A stretch of 64,000 bases of DNA from Curtobacterium pusillum (GTDB lineage Bacteria > Actinomycetota > Actinomycetes > Actinomycetales > Microbacteriaceae), in assembly GCF_007673235.1 (NCBI RefSeq), contig NZ_VDZH01000002.1, positions 513,652-577,651 on the forward strand, in the 5' to 3' direction. The notes below the pieces were generated by a model that saw nothing but the letters and a program-made list of their open reading frames with translations, was not told the origin of the DNA and made no database searches. A program made the translations under genes and the position numbers. Of the stretch, positions 31,850-39,930 are shown one piece after another. Numbering within the stretch: position 1 is the first letter of the stretch; every line of letters begins with the position of its first letter.

Positions 31850-32979
31850 TGACCCGTCCGCTGGTCGCGACCGGCACGTCAGACCCGTCGGTCGTGCTCC
31901 GCGGCCTGGAGGCAGCACTCGCCGGCGGCCCCGCGCTGCTCCCCGTCGCGGAGGGCGCTCCGGCGCTGCCGACCCCGGCTCCGGCTGCCGTCCCGCAGCG
32001 GGTCGCCCTGGTCGTCGAGACGAGCGGGTCCACCGGGACCGGGAAGCGCGTCGCGCTCTCCTCCGAGGCGCTGCTGGCCGGGGCCGCCGCCGCCGATGCG
32101 GCACTGGGTGGTCCGGGCGGGTGGGTGCTCGCGCTGCCCACGCACTACATCGCCGGCCTCAACGTCCTGACCCGGTCGATCGCCGCCGGGACGGCACCCG
32201 TCGTCGTGCCCCCGGGACACTTCGACGCGGGCACCTTCGCCGACGCCGCCGATCGGCTCGTCACCGGGCCGGGCGCTCCGCGCCGCTACACGTCGCTCGT
32301 CCCGGTGCAGTTGGCGCGGGTGCTCGATGATCCCCGCGCGACCCGCGCCCTGGCGGCGTTCGACGCCGTGCTCGTCGGCGGACAGGCGACGCCGGCACCC
32401 CTCCGGCAGCGTGCGCTCGACGCCGGGGTCCGCGTGGTGACGACCTACGGGGCGAGCGAGACGAGCGGCGGTTGTGTGTACGACGGCGTCCCGTTCGGCA
32501 CCGTCCGCGCCGAGGTGGTCGACGGCGAGCTGTTCCTGGCCGGCCCGATGCTCGCCGAGGGGTACCTCGACGACGACCAGCGCACGGCCGCCGCCTTCAC
32601 CGAGCGCGACGGTCTCCGCTGGTACCGCACGGGCGACGCCGCCGAGGTGCGCGACGGCGTGGTCCGGGTGCTCGGCCGGCTCGACGACGTCGTGATCTCC
32701 GGCGGTGAGAAGGTCCCGCTCGGACAGGTGGAGCGCCTGGTGCGGGAACTGCCCGGACAGGACGCCGCCGTCGTGACCCGCCGGGCGTCGGGGGAGTGGG
32801 GCGAGGTGCCGGTCGTGGTGACCGCGCGGACGATCGATCTCGAGATCGTGCGTGCCCACGTCGGCGCCGCGCTCGGCCGGGCAGCGCGTCCGGCTGCGGT
32901 CGTCGTCGTGTCCGAGATCCCGATGCTCGCGTCCGGCAAGCCCGACCGTCGGGCGATCCAGGACATGGCGGTTTCGTAG
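31849..32979 (+). CDS. menE: o-Succinylbenzoate-CoA ligase
   Basis: About 376 residues, short for the AMP-forming acyl-CoA ligase family but usual for actinobacterial MenE. The ATP loop is VVETSGSTGTGKRVALS, the adenylate motif is VVTTYGASETSGGCVYDG, the hinge Asp is in WYRTGDAAEV, GRLDDVVISGGEKV follows, and the C-terminal catalytic Lys is in ASGKPDRRAI. It activates o-succinylbenzoate for MenB. Translationally coupled to menB (overlapping stop and start). Confidence 0.93.
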   Translation: MTRPLVATGTSDPSVVLRGLEAALAGGPALLPVAEGAPALPTPAPAAVPQRVALVVETSGSTGTGKRVALSSEALLAGAAAADAALGGPGGWVLALPTHYIAGLNVLTRSIAAGTAPVVVPPGHFDAGTFADAADRLVTGPGAPRRYTSLVPVQLARVLDDPRATRALAAFDAVLVGGQATPAPLRQRALDAGVRVVTTYGASETSGGCVYDGVPFGTVRAEVVDGELFLAGPMLAEGYLDDDQRTAAAFTERDGLRWYRTGDAAEVRDGVVRVLGRLDDVVISGGEKVPLGQVERLVRELPGQDAAVVTRRASGEWGEVPVVVTARTIDLEIVRAHVGAALGRAARPAAVVVVSEIPMLASGKPDRRAIQDMAVS

Positions 32980-33025
32980 CTCCGCGCGACCGGACGCCGA
33001 CGCGTCGCGAATATGATGGACGGTC

Positions 33026-34021
33026 GTGGCACGAACGAAGAACTCGACGCAGTCCAAGGGCCGCTCCGGCAACCCGGCGAAGGCCGCGGCACCGCAGCGC
33101 ACGAAGCGGAAGGCGACCGCGAGCGACTGGATCGGCGGCGCACGCCTCCGCACCCTGACGCTCGGCGTCGTCCCGGTCGTGATGGGCACGACGGTGGCCT
33201 TCGTCGACAGCGGTGAACCGAGTGACTTCGGTGCGTTCCTCGCGAAGGACGGTCACGCCGTCATCGCGGTGCTCGCCCTGCTCGTCGCGCTGTTCCTGCA
33301 GATCGGCGTGAACTACAGCAACGACTACTCCGACGGCGTCCGCGGTACCGACGAGTTCCGCGTCGGCCCGGCACGGCTCACCGGCGCCGGACTCGCGAAG
33401 CCCCGAACCGTGCTGACCGTCGCGTTGACGTTCTTCGGCCTGGCCGCCGTCGCCGGCATCGTCATCGTGGTGCTCACCCAGCTGTGGTGGCTGCTCCTCG
33501 TGGGGGCTGCCGCGATCGTCGCCGCCTGGTTCTACACCGGCGGCAAGAAGCCCTACGGGTACAACGCCCTGGGCGAGGTCTTCGTGTTCGTGTTCTTCGG
33601 ACTCGTCGCCGTCCTCGGCACCCAGTTCGTCCTCATCGGCAGGGTGACGCCGAGCGGGTGGGCCGCCGCGATCGCCGCCGGGTTCTTCGCCTGCGCGGTC
33701 CTCATGGTGAACAACATCCGCGACATCGACGAGGACCGTCTTGCCGGCAAGCGCACCCTCGCGGTCGTCGTCGGCCGCCCGGTGGCGCGGGTGCTCTACG
33801 GCCTGTTCCTGATGCTGCCGTACGTGGTGCTGCTCTGGTTCGTGCTGCTGTACTTCCGGACCGGCTTCACGTACTTCTCGCTGCTGTTGGCGCTCCCGGC
33901 TCTGGCGATCGGGGTGTCGTCCCGGAAGCCCCGCGAGCTCATCACGGCCCTGCAGCTGTCGTCGTTCGCGTCGCTCGTGTTCGGCGTCGTGCTCGGGATC
34001 ACGCTCGCCACCGCCCCGTAG
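33026..34021 (+). CDS. menA: 1,4-Dihydroxy-2-naphthoate polyprenyltransferase
   Basis: 331 residues of the UbiA prenyltransferase family with 8-9 TM helices. The first Asp-rich motif is NYSNDYSDGVRGTD and the second NNIRDIDEDRLAGKRTLAV. It joins the polyprenyl chain to DHNA at the membrane. A ~35-residue basic N-terminus (MARTKNSTQSKGRSGNPAKA...) is unusual. GTG at 33026 lies 8 nt after a -10 box TATGAT (33012-33017), so it has its own leaderless promoter rather than depending on menBE. Confidence 0.94.
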   Translation: MARTKNSTQSKGRSGNPAKAAAPQRTKRKATASDWIGGARLRTLTLGVVPVVMGTTVAFVDSGEPSDFGAFLAKDGHAVIAVLALLVALFLQIGVNYSNDYSDGVRGTDEFRVGPARLTGAGLAKPRTVLTVALTFFGLAAVAGIVIVVLTQLWWLLLVGAAAIVAAWFYTGGKKPYGYNALGEVFVFVFFGLVAVLGTQFVLIGRVTPSGWAAAIAAGFFACAVLMVNNIRDIDEDRLAGKRTLAVVVGRPVARVLYGLFLMLPYVVLLWFVLLYFRTGFTYFSLLLALPALAIGVSSRKPRELITALQLSSFASLVFGVVLGITLATAP

Positions 34022-34032
34022 GGCTCAGGCGA

Positions 34033-34356
34033 TCAGTCCTCGTCGGCGTCCCGGCGCGCGGCGTGGCGGTCGGCGTCCGACACCGGGCGTGCGACGGGCG
34101 CGTCCGTGTCCTCGGCGTCGACGAAGTCGTCCTCGAAGTCGGTGTCCGCGTCACGCTCGGGCTTCCCCCGGCGGTTCGCGAGGCTCAGCGTGACCTGCTC
34201 GCGCAGCTTGCCCAATGCGATGTAGGAGACGAGCAGCCCCACCAGCGCGCCCACGATGACGGCCCAGTACCAGGGCATCGGGGTCAGCAGGAGCAGTGCC
34301 ACAGCCACGGCGAAGATGCCGAGACGGGCCAGGGTGTAGACGAGCCACGCTTTCAC
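34033..34356 (-). CDS. DUF4229 membrane protein
   Basis: 107 residues: two TM helices (about 4-25 and 30-50) in VKAWLVYTLARLGIFAVAVALLLL...WAVIVGALVGLLVSYIAL, then LREQVTLSLANRR and an acidic tail. This matches DUF4229, a small actinobacterial family repeatedly found beside menaquinone genes. Function unknown. GTG at 34356 follows a -10 box TAGACT (34368-34363) by 6 nt. Convergent with menA. Confidence 0.85.
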   Translation of the reverse strand: MKAWLVYTLARLGIFAVAVALLLLTPMPWYWAVIVGALVGLLVSYIALGKLREQVTLSLANRRGKPERDADTDFEDDFVDAEDTDAPVARPVSDADRHAARRDADED

Positions 34357-34419
34357 GCGGCAAGTCTACGGATGCGCGACCGGCAGGGACCCCACAGCCT
34401 CGCGACCTAGACTCCGGGC

Positions 34420-34818
34420 ATGGTCCGACTGTGGTTGATCGTCGTCGTGGCCGCCGTGGCCTTCACGGTGTACGCGGCGATCGACTGCGCCACGATGCCC
34501 CGCGAACGTGTCCGTTCCCTCAGCCGTGGCGTCTGGCTGCTGCTCGTGATCGTCCTGCCGGTGCTCGGCGGGGTCCTCTGGTTCCTCCTGGGCCGTGCGC
34601 CCGCGACGAAGCCGGGCGGCGGCTCCGGGTACCGTGGACCCGAAGACGACCCGGACTTCCTCGGGGGCCCGCACGGCCCCGAGCGGCACCCCACGGACAA
34701 GGACCAGGACGACGAGACCCTCCGAGACCTCGAACAGCAGTTCCGCGAACGCGAGCGACGCGCGGACCGCGACCGCCGCGACCAGCACCGCGACGACGAC
34801 GGCCGCACCGATCGCTGA
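34420..34818 (+). CDS. PLDc_N (phospholipase D nuclease N-terminal) domain membrane protein
   Basis: 132 residues. Two TM helices with VYAAIDCATMPRERVRSLSRGVWLLLVIVLPVLGGVLWFLLGR form the PLDc_N domain, also found at the N-terminus of cardiolipin synthases but here without catalytic domains. The last ~60 residues are a highly charged tail (Glu/Arg/Asp repeats). The ATG follows a -10 box TAGACT (34408-34413) by 6 nt. The 3' part overlaps the reading frame assigned to menD by up to 185 nt, depending on where menD starts. Confidence 0.85.
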   Translation: MVRLWLIVVVAAVAFTVYAAIDCATMPRERVRSLSRGVWLLLVIVLPVLGGVLWFLLGRAPATKPGGGSGYRGPEDDPDFLGGPHGPERHPTDKDQDDETLRDLEQQFRERERRADRDRRDQHRDDDGRTDR

Positions 34819-36559
34819 CGGTCGCGCGGGTTCCGGCAGCCCCGCGACCGACTTCGCACTGACGCTCTTCGCCGAGCTGGCGCGCGCCGGCGTCACCGAC
34901 GTCGTCGTCAGCCCGGGTTCACGCTCGCAAGCGCTTGCCCTCGCCGCCGTCGCCCTCGAGCGTGCGGGCGGCACCAGCGTGCACGTCCGACTCGACGAAC
35001 GGACCGCCGGCTTCTACGCCCTCGGCCTCGCGGTCGAGTCCGGTCGACCCGCCGCCGTCGTCACCACGTCCGGCACCGCCGTCGCCAACCTGCACCCCGC
35101 CGTGCTCGAGGCGCACCACTCCGGCGTGCCGATGATCGTCGTGAGCGCCGACCGCCCCGACGAGCTCCGCGGCATCGGGAGCAACCAGACCACCGTCCAG
35201 CCGGGGATCTTCGGCGCTGCCGTCTCGTTCGTGCGGGACGTCCAGGCGCCGACCGTGCACGGCGTCGACGCGAGCACCACGGACACCGTCCGCACCCTCG
35301 TGCGTCAGGCGGTCGCCGCGGCCGCGGGGCACGAGGGGCAGCCCGGACCGGTGCAGCTCAACGTGGCGTTCCGCGAGCCGCTCTCCGCCGGCCTCGGTGA
35401 CGACGACGTGCAGCCGGTGCCCGACGACGAGGTCGACCTCGCGTTCGCCACCCGCCGCGTGCACTCGGGACTCCCGGTCGCCGAGCTGTCGCCGGACGAC
35501 GAGCCCGGGACGGTCGTCATCGCGGGGCACGACGCAGGGCCGGACGCCGAACGGATCGCCTGGGAGCTCGGTGCGCCGCTGGTCGCCGAGGTGTCGAGCG
35601 GGGCGCGCTTCGGCCGCAACCTCGTGGTGACGTACCGCGAGCTCCTGCGCGAGCCGGAGTTCGGCGGTGCGGTGCGCCGCGCCGTCGTGCTCGGCCACCC
35701 CACCCTCAGTCGTGAGGTCCCCGCGCTCCTGCAGCGCGACGACGTCGAGACCATCGTGGTCCGCGGTCCGGGCGCCGATCCCTTCGACCCGGCCCGTGCC
35801 TCCAGGCCGACCGCCGCGACCACCTTCGTGTCCGACGTCCGCGTGACGGGCCGCACCCGGCCGGAGCACCGTGCGTGGGTGGGACGCTGGGTGGCGACGA
35901 GCCGCGCGCTGCTGGGCGGCGGCGACGCCGGGCCGGACCTCGACGCGAAGCGCTCGAGCGACCGGGCCGAGCGCAACAAGTTCCTCCGCGACGAGGTCGC
36001 ACTCCGCCGCCGTCCCGTCGACCGGGCCATGCTCGCCGACGCCGTCTGGGGAGCGACCTGGCCGCACGACCGACTGGTCCTCGGCGCCTCGCAGATCATC
36101 CGCGTCGCCGACGGGCACGTCGCGGGCAAGCCGATCCGGGTGCACGCGAACCGCGGGCTCGCCGGCATCGACGGCACCGTGTCCACCGCGCTGGGCATCG
36201 CCGCGGCGCTCGAACGGTCCTCGTCGTCGATCGGTACCACGCGCGTGCTGGTCGGTGACCTCACGCTCCTGCACGACCTCGGCGCGTTCGTCACGGGGAC
36301 CGAGGAACCGCGGCACCGCGTGCAGGTCGTCGTCGGCAACGACTCCGGTGGTGCGATCTTCCGTGGGCTCGAGGTCGCGGCGACCACCCCCGAGGCGGAC
36401 ATGCGCCGGATGATGACCACGCCGCAGTTCGTCGACGTCGAGCGTGTCGTGACGGGGCTCGGGTGGGAGTACCGGCGCGCGGCGACGTGGGGCGACCTGG
36501 AGCGCGTGCTGACGGACCCGGCGGAGCGCGTCGTCATCGAGGTGCCGCTGGCCGACTGA
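34634..36559 (+). CDS. menD: SEPHCHC synthase (2-succinyl-5-enolpyruvyl-6-hydroxy-3-cyclohexene-1-carboxylate synthase)
   Basis: A thiamine-diphosphate enzyme joining isochorismate and 2-oxoglutarate. Conserved blocks are GVTDVVVSPGSRSQALALAA, DERTAGFYALGLA (cofactor Glu), TTSGTAVANLHPAVLEA and the ThDP motif LVGDLTLLHDLGAF...VVGNDSGGAIF. The conserved region begins near 34835, but the frame has no ATG, GTG or TTG between GTG 34634 and that point. The true start is therefore uncertain: GTG 34634 (59 odd, Thr/Ser-rich extra residues overlapping the PLDc_N gene) or a rare codon such as ATC at 34811, just before the PLDc_N stop. The coding function itself is clear. Confidence 0.9.
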   Translation: MDPKTTRTSSGARTAPSGTPRTRTRTTRPSETSNSSSANASDARTATAATSTATTTAAPIADGRAGSGSPATDFALTLFAELARAGVTDVVVSPGSRSQALALAAVALERAGGTSVHVRLDERTAGFYALGLAVESGRPAAVVTTSGTAVANLHPAVLEAHHSGVPMIVVSADRPDELRGIGSNQTTVQPGIFGAAVSFVRDVQAPTVHGVDASTTDTVRTLVRQAVAAAAGHEGQPGPVQLNVAFREPLSAGLGDDDVQPVPDDEVDLAFATRRVHSGLPVAELSPDDEPGTVVIAGHDAGPDAERIAWELGAPLVAEVSSGARFGRNLVVTYRELLREPEFGGAVRRAVVLGHPTLSREVPALLQRDDVETIVVRGPGADPFDPARASRPTAATTFVSDVRVTGRTRPEHRAWVGRWVATSRALLGGGDAGPDLDAKRSSDRAERNKFLRDEVALRRRPVDRAMLADAVWGATWPHDRLVLGASQIIRVADGHVAGKPIRVHANRGLAGIDGTVSTALGIAAALERSSSSIGTTRVLVGDLTLLHDLGAFVTGTEEPRHRVQVVVGNDSGGAIFRGLEVAATTPEADMRRMMTTPQFVDVERVVTGLGWEYRRAATWGDLERVLTDPAERVVIEVPLAD

Positions 36560-36593
36560 CGGACTCCGCGCCGCGACCAGCGCGGGCGGGGCC

Positions 36594-37853
36594 TCAGGCC
36601 AGGGCGTCGGTGATCGGGCGGAACTTGAGCGCGGTCTCGGCGACCTCCCGTGCCGGGTCGGACCCGCCCACGATCCCCGCACCGGCCCACGCCCGCACGG
36701 ACCCGTCGTCGGCGATCCGGGCGCTGCGGAGCGCGAGCATCCACTCACCGTCGCCGTTCGCACCGAGCCAGCCGACGGGGCCGGCGTAGCGACCCCGGTC
36801 GACGCCCTCGAGCTCGGACACCAGCCGCACGGCGACGTCCGTCGGGGTCCCCGCGACCGCGGCCGTCGGGTGCAGCACGTCGGCGACGTCGAGCGAGGTC
36901 GTGCCCACGGGCAGGGTCGCCTGCACGTCGGTGGCGAGGTGCCACAGGTTGGGCAGCTGCAGGCGGAAGGGCTCCGGGTCCGCACGCAGGTCCGACGCGA
37001 TCGGGCGGAGCGCGGCGAGCAGGCTGTCGATCGCGAACGCGTGCTCGCCGACGTCCTTCGCGCTCGCGGCGAGGGCCTCGGCAGCTGCGCGGTCGGACAC
37101 GGCGTCCGTGCCCCGTGCGGCACTGCCGGCGAGGACGCGTGCGGACAGCCGTGTGCCGTCCGTCCGGGCGAGCGTCTCCGGTGTCGCGCCGACGAGCCCG
37201 TCGACGGCGAACGTCACACACTGCGGGTAGGCGTCGGCCAGGTCGAGCAGGATCGCCCGGCGGTCGGCGTCGTCCGGCAGGGTGCCGACGAGGTCGCGGG
37301 CCAGGACGACCTTCTCGGCGTCGCCCGCGGCGATCCGGCGGACGGCGTCGGCGACCCGCTCGGCGTAGGCGTCCGCGTCGATGCGTCCGGGCCGCAGCGC
37401 GACCGACACGTGCGGGCCGACGTGCGGCACCGGCACCGACGTGCGGGTGAACGTCAGTGGCTCCGGGTCCGGTGTCGTGTCGACCGCGGTGAGCCACGCC
37501 TTCCCCCGTCGGCGGCCGATCACGACGCGCGGGACGATGAGCACGCTCGTCTCGGCGGAGTCGTCGGCGAACGTGAACGACCCGAAGGCGACGAGACCGG
37601 TGCCGCGGAGCTGCACGGGGTCGTCGACCTCGGCGTCCTGCACGATGGTGCGCCACACGGCCGCGGCCTCCCGCATCCGCTCCGGTCCGGTGAAGGTGAA
37701 GCGCAGCGCCTCGCCGATCCCGACGATGCCGTCGCCGTTCCGGACGAAGGCGAGTGGGCTGTCCCGGAGGGTGTGGCGGAGGACGGCGCCCGGGTCGTCG
37801 AGGATCCGGGTCGAGACCGTCAGCGGTGGGGCCGCCGTGGTGGTTCGGGTCAC
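36594..37853 (-). CDS. menF: Isochorismate synthase
   Basis: About 419 residues of the chorismate-binding family, making isochorismate from chorismate as the first menaquinone step. Visible conserved blocks are AGDAEKVVLARDL, TFAVDGLVGATPETLARTDG, RVLAGSAARGTD, LHPTAAVAGTP and WAGAGIVGGSDPAREVAETALKF, including the metal-binding Glu residues. GTG at 37853 follows a -10 box TACGAT (37865-37860) by 6 nt. Convergent with menD (34 nt between stops). An anthranilate or salicylate synthase is less likely given the men context. Confidence 0.92.
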   Translation of the reverse strand: MTRTTTAAPPLTVSTRILDDPGAVLRHTLRDSPLAFVRNGDGIVGIGEALRFTFTGPERMREAAAVWRTIVQDAEVDDPVQLRGTGLVAFGSFTFADDSAETSVLIVPRVVIGRRRGKAWLTAVDTTPDPEPLTFTRTSVPVPHVGPHVSVALRPGRIDADAYAERVADAVRRIAAGDAEKVVLARDLVGTLPDDADRRAILLDLADAYPQCVTFAVDGLVGATPETLARTDGTRLSARVLAGSAARGTDAVSDRAAAEALAASAKDVGEHAFAIDSLLAALRPIASDLRADPEPFRLQLPNLWHLATDVQATLPVGTTSLDVADVLHPTAAVAGTPTDVAVRLVSELEGVDRGRYAGPVGWLGANGDGEWMLALRSARIADDGSVRAWAGAGIVGGSDPAREVAETALKFRPITDALA

Positions 37854-37935
37854 GGACCGATCGTACGCGCCGGTTCCGGTCCCGCACGCGCCGTGCTCGG
37901 GGGAACCCACGGGCGGGACCTCTAGGATGTTGTGG

Positions 37936-38727
37936 GTGAGCAGAGCGGACCTGAACAAGCGGCCGGACGAGGTGGCGGCCATGTTCGACGACGTCGCCGC
38001 GAAGTACGACCTCACGAACGACATCCTCTCCGCGGGCAACGCCCCGCTGTGGCGTGTCGCGACGGTCCGCGCGGTCGACCCCCAGCCCGGCGAGAAGGTG
38101 CTCGACATCGCCGCCGGCACGGGGACGAGTGCGGCGGCCTTCGCGAAGAAGGGCGCCGACGTCACGGCGCTCGACCTCTCCGCGGGCATGATCGCCGTCG
38201 GTCGGGAGCGCCACCCCGAGATCACCTTCGTCGAGGGCGACGCCGAGCACCTGCCGTTCGACGACGACACCTTCGACGCCGTCTCCATCTCCTTCGGGCT
38301 GCGCAACGTCAACGACCCGATGCAAGCGCTCGGCGAGATGCTGCGCGTCCTCAAGCCCGGCGGGCGCGTCGTGATCTGCGAGTTCTCGACGCCGCCGCTC
38401 GCGGTGCTCCGCTTCGGCTACGGCACGTACCTCAAGCGCGTGCTCCCCGGCGTCGCGCGGCTCTCGAGCAGCAACCCCGCGGCCTACCGCTACCTGGCCG
38501 AGTCGATCGAGGCGTGGCCCGAGCAGCAGGTCCTCAGCCAGTGGCTCCGGGGGGTCGGCTTCACGATGGTCGCCTACCGCAACCTCACGGCCGGTATCGT
38601 CGCACTGCACCGCGGTCGCAAGCCCGTGGCGGGCACGGTCCGCGAGTCCGTCGCCCGGCGCGCCAAGGCCCGCCGTGAGCACCAGCACACCGGTGAGCAG
38701 CCGAGCGTCGACCCCACCGACGCCTGA
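37936..38727 (+). CDS. menG: Demethylmenaquinone methyltransferase (UbiE/MenG)
   Basis: 263 residues, SAM-dependent. Residues up to ~225 match UbiE/MenG: DEVAAMFDDVAAKYDLTNDILS at the N-terminus, SAM motif I VLDIAAGTGTSAAAF, then SISFGLRNVNDPMQAL and CEFSTP. A basic ~35-residue tail (ARRAKARREHQHTGEQ) is extra. GTG at 37936 follows -10 box TAGGAT (37923-37928) by 7 nt, giving a leaderless mRNA. The polyprenyl diphosphate synthase gene follows after 33 nt. Confidence 0.94.
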   Translation: MSRADLNKRPDEVAAMFDDVAAKYDLTNDILSAGNAPLWRVATVRAVDPQPGEKVLDIAAGTGTSAAAFAKKGADVTALDLSAGMIAVGRERHPEITFVEGDAEHLPFDDDTFDAVSISFGLRNVNDPMQALGEMLRVLKPGGRVVICEFSTPPLAVLRFGYGTYLKRVLPGVARLSSSNPAAYRYLAESIEAWPEQQVLSQWLRGVGFTMVAYRNLTAGIVALHRGRKPVAGTVRESVARRAKARREHQHTGEQPSVDPTDA

Positions 38728-38760
38728 CCGGTCCCTCCACCCCCGAACACGGAGCAGCAC

Positions 38761-39840
38761 TTGAATCCGAGCGTCCCGGTCGCACGTCGCGCACCGAGTC
38801 TCCGCGCGTCGCTGGGCATCGGCGAGCGACTGTTCGCCACGCCCTCGGAGCGACGGTTCATCGCGGCTGTCGACGACGGGCTGGAGCTCGTCGAGCAGGG
38901 CCTCGAAGAAGCCATGCGCTCGACCGACACCCTCGCCGACACGACGAGCCGGTACCTGCTCTCGGCGGGCGGCAAGCGGATCCGACCGACACTGACGCTC
39001 CTCATCGCGCAGCTCGGTGACGGCGTGACCGACGCGGTCGTCAAGGCCGCCGTCAGCATCGAGACGACCCACCTCGCGTCGCTGTACCACGACGACGTCA
39101 TGGACGAAGCGCCCGTGCGGCGCGGTGTCCCGGCGGCGCACGTGACGTACGGCAACAACGTGGCCATCCTCACCGGCGACCTGCTCTTCGCCCGCGCCAG
39201 TCTCATCACGGCGGACCTCGGGACCGAGGGCATCCGGATGCAGGCCGAGACCTTCCAGCGGCTCTGCATGGGACAGTTGCACGAGACCACCGGTCCCCAG
39301 CCCGAGGACGACCCGGTCGAGCACTACATCCAGGTCCTCAGCGACAAGACCGGTTCGCTCATCGCGACGGCCGCGCGCGCCGGCGTGATGTTCTCGGGCG
39401 CCGATCGCTCCTACCTCGACGCCGTCGGCACCTTCGGCGAGAAGGTCGGCGTTGCGTTCCAGCTCGTCGACGACGTCATCGACCTCGCCCCCGCGAAGGA
39501 CAAGACCGGCAAGATCGCCGGGAACGACCTCCGCGCCGGCGTGGACACCCTGCCGCTGCTGCAGCTCCGGCGCCTCGCCGCGACGGGTGCACCGGATGCG
39601 GTGGCGCTCCTCGAACGCATCGAGCGGGACGTCAACGCCGCCCCGGACGACGTCGTCGACTCGGCGCCGTACCAGTCCGCCGTGGCCGCGCTCCGTGAGC
39701 ACGAGGCCACCGCCGCCACCCGGGCCGTCGCGGTCCGCTGGGCGACCGAGGCGGTCGACGCGCTCGCGCCGCTGCCGGACGGCACGGTGAAGCGGGCCCT
39801 GATCCGCTTCGCCGAGTCGGTCGTCGACCGCAGCCGCTGA
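38761..39840 (+). CDS. Long-chain polyprenyl diphosphate synthase (menaquinone side chain)
   Basis: 359 residues, trans-isoprenyl diphosphate synthase fold. The first Asp-rich motif is SLYHDDVMDEAPVRRG and the second FQLVDDVIDLAPAKDKTGK; LLSAGGKRIRPTL binds the diphosphate. Small residues before the first motif suggest a long product (C40-C50). It starts with TTG at 38761, preceded by CGGAGCA. It lies directly after menG and supplies the prenyl donor for MenA. Confidence 0.92.
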   Translation: MNPSVPVARRAPSLRASLGIGERLFATPSERRFIAAVDDGLELVEQGLEEAMRSTDTLADTTSRYLLSAGGKRIRPTLTLLIAQLGDGVTDAVVKAAVSIETTHLASLYHDDVMDEAPVRRGVPAAHVTYGNNVAILTGDLLFARASLITADLGTEGIRMQAETFQRLCMGQLHETTGPQPEDDPVEHYIQVLSDKTGSLIATAARAGVMFSGADRSYLDAVGTFGEKVGVAFQLVDDVIDLAPAKDKTGKIAGNDLRAGVDTLPLLQLRRLAATGAPDAVALLERIERDVNAAPDDVVDSAPYQSAVAALREHEATAATRAVAVRWATEAVDALAPLPDGTVKRALIRFAESVVDRSR

Positions 39841-39930
39841 CCCGGCCGACCGCAGCAGTCGCACCAACGCCGCGACGACGCGACCACCGCCCTCGGGAGC
39901 ACCCCACCCGAACGAACCAGGAGACGATCA

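Noticed and set aside
36745-39867. A 1040-codon open frame on the reverse strand across menF, menG and the prenyl synthase gene
   Set aside because: It is antisense to clear enzymes, is Arg/Gly/Asp-rich without any domain, and is explained by third-position GC bias opening the opposite frames.
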